Shown: piece by piece, positions 52,643 to 60,556 of the stretch | How the letters are laid out: each line of letters starts with the position of its first letter | How positions within the stretch are numbered: the first letter of the stretch is position 1 | Assembly (NCBI RefSeq): GCF_039541855.1 | Contig: NZ_BAABHA010000001.1 | Coordinates: forward strand, 124,001-188,000 | Direction of reading: 5' to 3' | Length of the DNA stretch: 64,000 bases | Origin: Solirubrum koreensis | GTDB taxonomy: Bacteria > Bacteroidota > Bacteroidia > Cytophagales > Hymenobacteraceae | Program-made: the position numbers and the translations under genes | The notes under the pieces: model-generated | Told to the model about the DNA's origin: nothing | Seen by the model: the letters and a program-made list of their open reading frames with translations, nothing else | Database searches by the model: none

Positions 52643-54034
52643 CTACTTCAGCCGCGCAAACACGTTGTTCAGCGCCTCGGCCCAGGTGGGGTGGGCCCAC
52701 ACCATCTCCTGCAGCTGCTGGTATTTGAGGCGACCGACCATAGACACTTGCAGTACGGCCATAACGTCGCCGCCTTCGGGGCCGAGGATAGCGGCGCCCA
52801 GCAGCCGGTCGTCTTCGCCCACCAATATTTTCCAGAACCCCGCGGCCAGCCCCGTTTGCTGCGCCCGTCCAATGGTGCTGACCGGGAGCTTGGCCACTCG
52901 GTAGGGAATGTTCTGCTCTTGGGCCTGGGTTTCGGAAAGGCCAATGCGGCCCAACTGTGGCTCGGTAAACACCGCGTAGGGCAGCGGACGGTCTTTGGCC
53001 GAGCGGCGCTTGTTGCGCAGCAGCGCGTCGCGCACCACGCGGTAATCGTCGTAGCTGATGTGGGTGAACTGCGGGCCACCGTGCACGTCGCCCAGGGCGT
53101 ACACGCCGCGCACGCCGGTTTTCAGCCGCTCGTTCACCTGTATGTAGCCGTGCTCATCGGTTTTAATGCCGGCGGCGTCCAAACCGAGGTCGTCCGTGTT
53201 GGGCGTGCGCCCGGTGGCCAGCAGCAGATGCGTGCCGCGCAGGCGCCGCTCGCCGGTGCGGGTGTCCACGGTCAGGGTCAACTCCCCGGCCTGGTTCCGG
53301 CTAACGCGCCGCGTTCGGGCATTCAGTACGAACTCGATGCCTTCGTTGGCCAGCGCCGCTTGCAAGGCCTTGCTAACGTCGGCATCCTCCCGGTCGAGCA
53401 CCTGCCCGCCCGATTCCACAATGGTTACCTGGCTGCCGAAGCGCCGGTACATTTGCCCGAACTCCAGGCCGATGTAGCCTCCGCCAATAATGAGCAGGTG
53501 CGCGGGTAGCTCTTTCAGGTCCAGCAGCTGGTCGGTGGTGAGGTAGGGCGTTTCGTTTAGCCCGTCGAGTTGCGGCATAGCCGGGCGTGTGCCGGTGTTA
53601 ATGAAAATAAGGGGCGCGGTCAGGGCCGTGGTTTCGCCACTGGCTAAGGCAACCTGCACCGAACGCGGCCCCGTAAAGCGGGCGTGGCCCTGCAGCAGCG
53701 TAATGCCGGGGCGCTCCACCGTGAGGTTGCTGCGAATACCGGCGCGCAGTTTCCGCAGCAATGCATCCTTGCGCTCGATAACGGCAGCCATGTCGACCGT
53801 GGGCGCGTGGGTGCGCACGCCGTATTCGGCTGCTGTGCGCACGGCGTGGGTCCGTTCGGCCGAGGCCAGCAGGGTTTTGGTGGGCACGCAGCCGTAGTTG
53901 ATACAGGAGCCGCCCAACTGAAACGATTCCACTAAAACCACCCGGCGCCCGGCGTCGGCAAGGGCAGTAGCCAGTGGGTTTCCGGCCTGGCCCGAACCGA
54001 TGATGAGGGCATCGTAGGAAGTGGTTTTGGGCAT
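52643..54034 (-). CDS. FAD-dependent pyridine nucleotide-disulfide oxidoreductase
   Basis: 463 aa. The FAD motif (ALIIGSGQAGNPLATALADAG) is followed by the redox-active disulfide C44-INYG-C49 (GGSCINYGCVPTK). The NAD-binding fold is at about 173 (LLIIGGGYIGLEFGQMYRRFG), the second FAD motif is GVYALGDVHGGPQF, and the C-terminal dimer interface has AHPTWAEALNN, the HPTxxE catalytic dyad of dihydrolipoyl dehydrogenase/mercuric reductase relatives. Without HMA or lipoyl neighbours the substrate is unknown. It interrupts the lipoprotein cluster and diverges from member C. Confidence 0.92.
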   Translation of the reverse strand: MPKTTSYDALIIGSGQAGNPLATALADAGRRVVLVESFQLGGSCINYGCVPTKTLLASAERTHAVRTAAEYGVRTHAPTVDMAAVIERKDALLRKLRAGIRSNLTVERPGITLLQGHARFTGPRSVQVALASGETTALTAPLIFINTGTRPAMPQLDGLNETPYLTTDQLLDLKELPAHLLIIGGGYIGLEFGQMYRRFGSQVTIVESGGQVLDREDADVSKALQAALANEGIEFVLNARTRRVSRNQAGELTLTVDTRTGERRLRGTHLLLATGRTPNTDDLGLDAAGIKTDEHGYIQVNERLKTGVRGVYALGDVHGGPQFTHISYDDYRVVRDALLRNKRRSAKDRPLPYAVFTEPQLGRIGLSETQAQEQNIPYRVAKLPVSTIGRAQQTGLAAGFWKILVGEDDRLLGAAILGPEGGDVMAVLQVSMVGRLKYQQLQEMVWAHPTWAEALNNVFARLK

Positions 54035-54134
54035 AATGCGCGTACTTGGGGCCGAAAGGCCGGCGGCAGTAGAGGAGCTTAATACAACGAAACTGCCTGT
54101 CTGTCGTTGTCAGCCCAACCCGGAACCCGTTCGC

Positions 54135-54872
54135 ATGACCTTCAAACGCCTTTTTCCGCTTGTGCTGTTGCCGTTGCTGGCCAGCTGCTCGTCGCTGTAT
54201 TACCCGCCACCCGCCGCCGCGCCCATGCTTACGCAGAAGGGCGAATTCAGCGGCGGTTTGCACGCCAACCTCAAAGAAAATTTCACCGTGCAGGGCGCTT
54301 ATGCGCCCGGCGAGCATGTGGGACTAATTGCCACCGGCTCGGCGTTGCAGAACAAGTCCAAGAAGCGCTACATCGAACAGAACATAGGCGAGGTGGGCGC
54401 AGGCTACTTCACGCGCTTTGGCGCCTCGCAAAGCCGCATTCTGGAGGTATACGCCGGGGCTGGTTTGGGCAGTGCCAAGCTGCAGGAATTCGCCCGCGGC
54501 GACCGGCCTGCGGAGCTGCAGGAATCCAAGCTCGAGAAATACTTTCTGCAGGTGAACTACACCAAAAAAGACAAGGAGTCGTACCGCGTGCTGGGCCGCG
54601 ACTGGCCCATTCGTTACGGGGCAGCCCTGCGGCTGAGCTACCTGAACATGACCGATTTTCGCCTGAACGGTGTGCGTACGCCGGGCGAAGACAACATCTT
54701 TTTCGAGCCCGTGAGCTACACCCGCATTGGCATTTACGGGCCGCTTAAGCTGCAATTCATGAGCGGCTGGAACTTCGGCCTGAAAAACCGCAAATACCTC
54801 ACGGCCGGCAACTCCGTGTTCAGCTTCGGGTTCATTCTTAACCTGGGCGGCGACGGTAGAGGCGAGGAGTAG
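54135..54872 (+). CDS. Lipoprotein family member C (most divergent)
   Basis: 245 aa from the ATG at 54135; the frame is open to 54021, inside the divergent flavoprotein gene. Lipobox LLPLLASC. The family's early P-P block is replaced by SSLYYPPPAAAP, but the QKGEFSGGLHANLKENFTVQ and AYAPGEHVGLIATGSA stretches line up with members A and D. The end is a beta strand FSFGFILNLGG. It stands alone between the flavoprotein and antiporter genes. Confidence 0.7.
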   Translation: MTFKRLFPLVLLPLLASCSSLYYPPPAAAPMLTQKGEFSGGLHANLKENFTVQGAYAPGEHVGLIATGSALQNKSKKRYIEQNIGEVGAGYFTRFGASQSRILEVYAGAGLGSAKLQEFARGDRPAELQESKLEKYFLQVNYTKKDKESYRVLGRDWPIRYGAALRLSYLNMTDFRLNGVRTPGEDNIFFEPVSYTRIGIYGPLKLQFMSGWNFGLKNRKYLTAGNSVFSFGFILNLGGDGRGEE

Positions 54873-54954
54873 CGTGGGTGCAGTCCTGCCGGGCGCGCTG
54901 TAAATGGCGCTTCTTAACGGGGAACAGCGTGGTTGCTTCTCGGTGAAGAATGCA

Positions 54955-56280
54955 TCACGCTTCCTCCATGGGCTGCGGGCGGTTGAGCCTGGCGGCCTCT
55001 TCGGCCCGTTTTTCTTCTTCCCGGCTTTGCTCCGCAACTTCTTCCGCTATGGGCCGGCCGTGGCGCCGGTCCAGCCAGTTCATAATTGGGGTGGCCAAAA
55101 TGCCGTGTACGATAATGGAAACCACCATGGTAAAGCCTAAAATGGCCCAGAGCCGGCGTGGGTCATCAAAGTCACCTTTGGTAAGGGCAAAGGCCAGGTA
55201 AAAGATGGAACCGATGCCGCGGATGCCGAAAAACGAGATAATAGCCCGCTCGGACCAGGTAATGTTTGGCACGAAGGACAGCGTGAACATGCCTCCTAAA
55301 GGCCGCAGCACAAAAATGAGCCCCAGGCCCAGCGCGGCATCGGTCCAGGTAAGCGGGGAAAGCAGCCCGTGCATGATGGCGCCGCCCAGCAAAATGAGAA
55401 TGACCACAATGAGCAACCGTTCCATTTGATCGGTGAAGGCGTGCATTTGCTTGTGGTACTCGTGTTTCCGCTCGTAGCTGCGCAGGGTGGTGGCGGCAAT
55501 AAACACGGCCAAGAAGCCGTAGCCGTGTACCAGCTCGGTAGCGCCGTACGAGAGCAGCGTAACAGCCAGGGCCACAAAGCCATAAGCGCCCGTTTTTATG
55601 CTGACGCGTTTGGGGAGGTGAAAAATAAGCAGCGCCAGCAGCTTACCCGCCAGCCACCCCACTACCAAACCCGCCACCGTGCGATACAGCACGTCGTACC
55701 ATACCCATTCTTGCAGTCGGGCCGAAATAGACGTACTAGCCGGCAGCAGCGCCAAAGCCAGGTACACGAAGGGGAAGGCCAGGCCATCGTTAAGGCCCGC
55801 CTCGCCGGTAAGGCTGAAACGCACGTTGTCTTCGCGGCCTTCGCCAGGGTCGCCCACCTGCACATCGCCCGCCAGTACGGGGTCGGTGGGGGCCAGGGAA
55901 GCGGCCAGCAGCACGGCGCTGGCTAAGCTCAGGCCCGCCAACCAGCCGCCCCAAGCCAGTCCGCCAATGGTAATTATCATCAGTACCAGCACCAAGAGCA
56001 ACGGCGGGAGCCAGCGCCGCCACGAAAACACGCGGTCGATTTTCAGGCCCGTGCCGGTTAGGGCCACAATCACGCACAGTTCCGAGAGGTGGGTGACCAG
56101 TTTGGGGTACTGCAGCGGATCAGGCGTTGGTAAATCGAGCGGCAGCGCGTACACGCCCATGCCTAGAGCGATGTACAGAATAGGATACGAAAGCGGGTAT
56201 TTCTCCAGCAACGACGGCAGCCAGGCCACGCCCAGAATGGCCAGGCCCAGCAACGTTAGCGCAATGGTGTAAGTCGACAT
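54955..56280 (-). CDS. Cation:proton antiporter (CPA1/NhaP type)
   Basis: 441 aa from the ATG at 56280, giving MSTYTIALTLLGLAILGVAW; longer starts put a Cys/Tyr-rich stretch first. About twelve membrane segments. The transport signature is SLAPTDPVLAGDVQVG, with the paired essential Asp region after it (EGREDNVRFSLTGEAGLNDGLAFPF). A cytoplasmic tail is short and charged. It exchanges Na+ or K+ for protons at the inner membrane. Located between lipoprotein members C and D. Confidence 0.9.
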   Translation of the reverse strand: MSTYTIALTLLGLAILGVAWLPSLLEKYPLSYPILYIALGMGVYALPLDLPTPDPLQYPKLVTHLSELCVIVALTGTGLKIDRVFSWRRWLPPLLLVLVLMIITIGGLAWGGWLAGLSLASAVLLAASLAPTDPVLAGDVQVGDPGEGREDNVRFSLTGEAGLNDGLAFPFVYLALALLPASTSISARLQEWVWYDVLYRTVAGLVVGWLAGKLLALLIFHLPKRVSIKTGAYGFVALAVTLLSYGATELVHGYGFLAVFIAATTLRSYERKHEYHKQMHAFTDQMERLLIVVILILLGGAIMHGLLSPLTWTDAALGLGLIFVLRPLGGMFTLSFVPNITWSERAIISFFGIRGIGSIFYLAFALTKGDFDDPRRLWAILGFTMVVSIIVHGILATPIMNWLDRRHGRPIAEEVAEQSREEEKRAEEAARLNRPQPMEEA

Positions 56281-56936
56281 ACAAAACCTGTAAGAGCACA
56301 GAGGATTGCAGTAGTACGCTAATACCGGCGGAAAGAGCACAAACGCCAGTCGGTTTGGCAGAAACGAGTTGCCGTACGCAGTGGATTTTACGGAAGTGGA
56401 TGGGCGTCCCTGGGTGTATTACAGCTCCTCTACCTCCAGCTCCAGGTCGTACGTGGAGGGCTGAAACTCCGCATTCGGCAGCCGATTGCGCATTTCTTGG
56501 TGGTGCTGCCGCTGACTAATCCAGCGGCCTTTTGCCAGGGCGACGTTATACAGCCAGGTGTGGTTGTCATCGGTAGCCGAGGTGCGCCGAGCCACGGCTG
56601 GGTGGAAGTGCTGGCCGCTTCTGTGAAGGGTCCGCTGAACAAGACCGAAATAAGGGGTTCCGCCAGCACATTACTAACACTTCTTAACAGCCTCCTAGAC
56701 AAGGCCACCGCGCTATATGAGTAACATGAACTTATTAGGCGTGAAGTTTACAGTGCTTTTAATGTCCTTTTTAGGTATGGTGCTATTGCCGTTTAGGCTA
56801 TATAATTAGCGTTTTTCCTAACATTATTTTTTATGAATGTCCGGTTTGTAAAGTCCAATAAATGAGTTTTTTTAGTTGCTAAGGCTATGTCATTCCCCGT
56901 GCTTTAATGCTCAACTAAGATTTTATCTCACGGGCA
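56281..56936. other. Intergenic region upstream of lipoprotein member D
   Basis: The first half is host-like and contains a probable gene remnant on the minus strand (56419-56673). From about 56700 it turns AT-rich and should carry the promoter of the gene at 56937. No RNA or hairpin terminator is recognised. Confidence 0.45.
56419..56673 (-). pseudogene. Possible C-terminal gene remnant
   Basis: A frame open for 84 codons ends at TAA (56421-56419) and has protein-like content (TDDNHTWLYNVALAKGRWIS, then an acidic end YDLELEVEEL). It has no in-frame start, and a stop lies just upstream. The composition fits host coding DNA. I cannot name the family. A chance open frame in GC-rich DNA is the alternative. 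Confidence 0.3.
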
Positions 56937-57731
56937 ATGGCAACGCACTCCTTTTTAAGCAAGCAAGTACTCATGGGCAGCCTCGCGTTGGCATGTCATT
57001 CCTGTACGGTGTACACGCCCATGCAGCCGCATGCCACGCTTATTCGCGCAAAGGGTGAAGGAGAAGCTCTTGCGCAAATCCAAGCCACTGGTCGAGTGGA
57101 AGTGAAAGCAGCGTATTCCCCCCTAAATCATTTGCTGGTCATGGCCGCTGCCACAGGACGTCCTAGTTTACCCACCAGAAAGGACCGTCAACAGGATAAT
57201 TACCGCACCCTTCAGTATGAGTTTGGGGTGGGGACCTATTTGCCATTGAATCCAAACTGGAACATTCAACTGGCTGCTGGTACGGGGCAAGCTTATGTCG
57301 AGCGAACAGTGTCAGAGTTTGGGATTATCCTAGCATTCAGTAATGCATACGAAGCCCGCTACCGCAGAAATTTTGGTCAATTAGGGGTTGCGTACCAAAA
57401 AGGGTGGGCCGGAATGGGATTTGGATATCAGCTTACGCAAGCTGTTTTTTCTCAATTGAGTGCCCAAGACCGGTCGGGTAATCAAACCCGCTACGAACTG
57501 CCGCTCGAAAATCAGCTGCGCCATGAATTGTATGGATTTATCCGATATGGCCTCGACGGCCCTGTCGCTCAAAGCCATTGGCAACTGCAAACCAGCGTGG
57601 CTTATTCGTTCTGCGAGCCGGGCCGAAGTACTCCTGAGCCTTATTCTGATATTGCATACCGAGCGCAGTTCAACCGGGGAAGTGGGTTACTGATTGGCTT
57701 GGGCGTCGTCTACGCATTGCGGCCCAGATGA
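56937..57731 (+). CDS. Lipoprotein family member D (closest to A)
   Basis: 264 aa. Signal-like start ending at ALACHSC, then TVYTPMQPHATLIRAKGEGE, aligning over about 18 residues with member A. The shared blocks AAYSPLNHLLVMAAATGRP and EARYRRNFGQLGVAY follow in the same order. The end strand is IGLGVVYALRPR. The codon use and upstream DNA are more AT-rich than in A. A or D may be a recent duplicate. A terminator follows. Confidence 0.75.
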   Translation: MATHSFLSKQVLMGSLALACHSCTVYTPMQPHATLIRAKGEGEALAQIQATGRVEVKAAYSPLNHLLVMAAATGRPSLPTRKDRQQDNYRTLQYEFGVGTYLPLNPNWNIQLAAGTGQAYVERTVSEFGIILAFSNAYEARYRRNFGQLGVAYQKGWAGMGFGYQLTQAVFSQLSAQDRSGNQTRYELPLENQLRHELYGFIRYGLDGPVAQSHWQLQTSVAYSFCEPGRSTPEPYSDIAYRAQFNRGSGLLIGLGVVYALRPR

Positions 57732-57743
57732 GGAGGGCAAAGA

Positions 57744-57775
57744 AAAAGCCCCGGCTCTTACGAGTCGGGGCTTTT
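57744..57775 (+). terminator. Intrinsic terminator after lipoprotein member D
   Basis: 14-bp arms (57744-57757 and 57762-57775, one G-U) with a 4-nt loop and T-rich end. Confidence 0.8.
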
Positions 57776-57833
57776 AAAAGCGTTGAAGCGCGTGAGCTTA
57801 CGCTGTTACTTTGTTGCCTAATACATGTTGCTA

Positions 57834-58772
57834 CTAGTTTTCCATAACGGCTTCAACCGCAGGCACCATGCTTGCGGCCGAGTGAAGCTGCCAAGCACCT
57901 GCCTTGTTGTTATAGCGCCAAAATTTGCAGAAAGTAGCTCTGGACTTAACACTGGCCAACATGGGGAAGGCGTCGTATGCCACTTTGCGTCGATTACCGG
58001 TGTTTATCGACACCAACTCCATCATTTTCTCTTGGTTCAGTAGGTCCTGCCGGGACACCGCAACTTCGTCAGGCTGCGATGGAGTGAAGGACAAAACAAC
58101 TGCAAACCCAGCGGCCGGAACTTCCACGTTTTCGGCGCTCAGATCGAGTGTTAAAACCCCTTTTTTTGTGCGTTGCATTTGATGCGCTTTCACCTCCACG
58201 GGTCGAGGAAGCAGGTTGTCATCGGCAGGTGCGCCAGTGGCTGTCAAAGTAGAAACACGTAGAAAAAGAGTGCCTTGGCTGATTTCCCGATCATTAACAA
58301 GGTGTAGACGCACTTGCCGTAGTTGCGAAGGCACCCGAAATCGGGCTTCTGTAAAAGCCACAGCATCTACCCGCTGAGTTGCCACAATCATGCGGTTGCG
58401 TACCGGCTCACCCGACAGCAGCGAAAATGGGGCTGCTACGTTGCCACGGGCAACCACAATATCCGGTAAGATGATGCTTTGCGGAATTAACAAAACGGAG
58501 TCCACAACTCCTTCGGCTGATGAAGCAACGATGCGGACGGTACCGTAACCAATATGCGAAGCGGTAAACGCTTGCGGACGCGGCACGCGGACACGTCCGT
58601 CGGAACCAGTTATTGCCTGAGTGGAAGGTGCTTCAGCGTTGATAGATACACCGGCGAGGGGGCGTCGTTCCGCCGCATCCAATACCAGTATTTCATAAAA
58701 GGATTGAGACTTTGCTGGTAGGGACCAAAAAAAGACCGAAAACAAGGTCAGAAAATAGAGTAATCTACTCAT
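57834..58772 (-). CDS. Exported CarboxypepD_reg-like protein with a second beta domain
   Basis: 312 aa from the ATG at 58772, which starts a signal peptide (LLYFLTLFSVFFWSLPAKSQ). Residues about 25-110 are the CarboxypepD_reg-like domain (LDAAERRPLAGVSINAEAP, TASHIGYGTVRI). Residues about 150-255 form a second beta-sandwich of the kind seen in Bacteroidota surface proteins: FRVPSQLRQVRLHLVN, GTLFLRVSTLTATG, DLSAENVEVPAAGFAVVLSF. Probable outer-membrane or surface protein; function unknown. The gene lies just downstream of the small Cys-rich gene but behind a hairpin. Confidence 0.8.
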   Translation of the reverse strand: MSRLLYFLTLFSVFFWSLPAKSQSFYEILVLDAAERRPLAGVSINAEAPSTQAITGSDGRVRVPRPQAFTASHIGYGTVRIVASSAEGVVDSVLLIPQSIILPDIVVARGNVAAPFSLLSGEPVRNRMIVATQRVDAVAFTEARFRVPSQLRQVRLHLVNDREISQGTLFLRVSTLTATGAPADDNLLPRPVEVKAHQMQRTKKGVLTLDLSAENVEVPAAGFAVVLSFTPSQPDEVAVSRQDLLNQEKMMELVSINTGNRRKVAYDAFPMLASVKSRATFCKFWRYNNKAGAWQLHSAASMVPAVEAVMEN

Positions 58773-58788
58773 TGTATGAAATATCGAA

Positions 58789-58823
58789 AAAACTGAGGGG
58801 CTTTCACAAAGCCCCTCAGTTTT
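58789..58823 (-). terminator. Hairpin between the small Cys-rich gene and the CarboxypepD_reg-like gene
   Basis: 15-bp arms (58789-58803 and 58809-58823) with a 5-nt loop. It starts 3 bases after the stop of the 58826-59062 gene. Partial read-through would couple the two genes. Confidence 0.8.
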
Positions 58824-58825
58824 AA

Positions 58826-59062
58826 TTATTCGTCTCCGTAACAGGTCTGCTCCATTGTTTCGGATGAATAGCCTATAAATGCGAAATAACGCGACCGATG
58901 ACAGATTTTCATCCCATCTACACAAACTCCGCAAGACCAAGCCCCCCATCCGAAAGCGGGACGTTCTTCAATTGGTTCTTCACCTTGAGCGTAAGCCTTG
59001 AAAGATACCCCAGCCACAACCAACACCGTGCCCAAGAGAAGGGCGCGAACTTTATTTTTCAT
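58826..59062 (-). CDS. Small secreted Cys-rich protein
   Basis: 78 aa. Signal peptide VRALLLGTVLVVAGVSFKAYAQ, leaving a mature peptide of about 52 residues. It is acidic at the start (GEEPIEERP), followed by WGAWSCGVCVDGMKICHRS and the end MEQTCYGDE, giving four Cys that could form two disulfides. No family recognised. The upstream DNA is AT-rich and probably carries the promoter. The downstream gene encodes a CarboxypepD_reg-like surface protein. Confidence 0.65.
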   Translation of the reverse strand: MKNKVRALLLGTVLVVAGVSFKAYAQGEEPIEERPAFGWGAWSCGVCVDGMKICHRSRYFAFIGYSSETMEQTCYGDE

Positions 59063-59177
59063 TATAAAATAAAAGGAGAATTTACCTACTCTATTTTGCC
59101 GCTTTTCGGTTCCCGCGGGCTAGCAGCAGCAAATGTGGTTGTATTTCTCTAATATATAAAAACAAAGATTTAAAAAA

Positions 59178-59211
59178 TCAGCGGCCTCTCCCCTGAGGGA
59201 GAGGCCGCTGA
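59178..59211 (-). terminator. Terminator of sucD
   Basis: Perfect 15-bp arms (59178-59192 and 59197-59211) with a 4-nt loop, then TTTTTTA on the minus strand. Confidence 0.85.
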
Positions 59212-59240
59212 TAAGAAATTCAAAAAGCGCGTGAGCTTAC

Positions 59241-60134
59241 TTACGCCGTTACCTTGTTGCCTTTCAGCACGCGAAGCATGGTGTCGCCGATTTCGGCTGG
59301 CGAGTCCACCACGTGGATGCCGCACTCGCGCATGATGGCCATTTTGGCGGCAGCCGTGTCGTCGGCGCCGCCTACGATGGCACCGGCGTGACCCATGCGG
59401 CGGCCGGGAGGCGCCGTTTGGCCGGCAATGAAGCCTACCACGGGTTTCTTGTTGCCGGTTTCCTTGATCCAGCGCGCGGCTTCGGCTTCCATGCCGCCGC
59501 CAATTTCACCGATCATCACGATGCCTTCCGTCTCGGGGTCGTTCATCAGCATTTCCACCGCTTCTTTGGTGGTGGTGCCGATGATGGGGTCGCCGCCGAT
59601 GCCGATGGCCGTGGTTTGGCCCAGGCCGGCTTTGGTGAGCTGGTCAACGGCTTCGTAGGTCAGGGTACCCGACTTGGAAACGATGCCGATTTTGCCTTTC
59701 TGGAAAATGAAGCCGGGCATGATGCCCACTTTGCACTCACCAGCCGTCATTACGCCGGGGCAGTTCGGGCCGATCATGCGCAGGCCCTCACGGCCCTTCA
59801 GGTACTCCTTCACCGCAATCATGTCCTTGGTAGGAATGCCTTCGGTGATGGTTACGATAACCTTAATGCCGGCGTCGGCAGCCTCCATAATGGCGTCGGC
59901 GGCGTAAGCCGGGGGCACGAAAATGATGCTGGTGTCGGCGCCGGTTTCGTTAACGGCGTCGGCTACGGTGTTGAACACGGGCTTGCCGAGGTGCTGCTGA
60001 CCGCCCTTGCCGGGAGTCACGCCGCCCACCACGTTGGTGCCGTAGTCCATCATTTGCTGGGCATGAAACGAGCCTTCGGAGCCCGTAAAGCCCTGCACAA
60101 TCACTTTCGAGTCCTTATTGACCAGTACGCTCAT
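59241..60134 (-). CDS. sucD: Succinate--CoA ligase, alpha subunit
   Basis: 297 aa from the ATG at 60134, starting SVLVNKDSKVIVQGFTGSEG as in the family; the longer open frame reaches an upstream stretch with no family likeness. The CoA-binding Rossmann part ends near 130. The phosphohistidine loop is RRMGHAGAIVGG, preceded by IGGDPIIGTT and GEIGGGMEAEAARWI. The enzyme makes succinyl-CoA/ATP or GTP in the TCA cycle. The beta-subunit gene (sucC) is not adjacent. A textbook promoter lies upstream. Confidence 0.95.
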   Translation of the reverse strand: MSVLVNKDSKVIVQGFTGSEGSFHAQQMMDYGTNVVGGVTPGKGGQQHLGKPVFNTVADAVNETGADTSIIFVPPAYAADAIMEAADAGIKVIVTITEGIPTKDMIAVKEYLKGREGLRMIGPNCPGVMTAGECKVGIMPGFIFQKGKIGIVSKSGTLTYEAVDQLTKAGLGQTTAIGIGGDPIIGTTTKEAVEMLMNDPETEGIVMIGEIGGGMEAEAARWIKETGNKKPVVGFIAGQTAPPGRRMGHAGAIVGGADDTAAAKMAIMRECGIHVVDSPAEIGDTMLRVLKGNKVTA

Positions 60135-60192
60135 GTGGGGTAGGTTGGGAGGAAATATCGGTGGGAGTGTGCTGCACGCAGCGGCACGGCCG

Positions 60193-60222
60193 CAAAGGTA
60201 GCCTTTTCGGGCGGCGGGGCAA
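60193..60222 (-). promoter_or_regulatory. sucD promoter (TTG-N19-TACCTTTG)
   Basis: Read on the minus strand, TTG (60222-60220) is followed after 19 bases by TACCTTTG (60200-60193), an exact match to the Bacteroidota sigma-A consensus. It is 58 bases before the sucD ATG. Confidence 0.65.
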
Positions 60223-60413
60223 GGTTGCTTTGCAAGGCGGCGCCTGCTCCACAAGCTGCGGTAACAATTGCAGGCGGCAAAGCAATGGGCTTTCCATTCA
60301 AATGTTGAACGCGCCGATGAGAACCTCGCGTGGACTTTGCGCTTTCTCGGCAAGCTCATAAGTACGTGCAGGATGCGCAAAAGAAAACAAAAACGGCTTC
60401 AGGTGGCAGGCAG

Positions 60414-60443
60414 GCTGATTACCACATGCTTGTGTGATTGTGC
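60414..60443 (+). repeat. 30-nt element shared with 28919-28948 (copy 2)
   Basis: It contains CACA-N4-TGTG and a TGTGATTGTGC tail, and is 113 bases before the T9SS protein start. Only three positions differ from copy 1. Confidence 0.6.
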
Positions 60444-60556
60444 GTTGAGCATGCGGTATGGAATTTTGCGGCATCCCGCGGCGGGTACTACGAGGCAGTA
60501 TTGACGTCTCATTCGCTGGGGTACCCGGTCACTCAACCTTCTCTTTTTCCTTTCTT

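Larger units (their letters stand above)
60135..60556. other. Intergenic region between sucD and the T9SS gene
   Basis: It holds the sucD promoter on the minus strand (60193-60222) and the second copy of the 30-nt element (60414-60443) in front of the T9SS gene. No additional gene. Confidence 0.5.
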
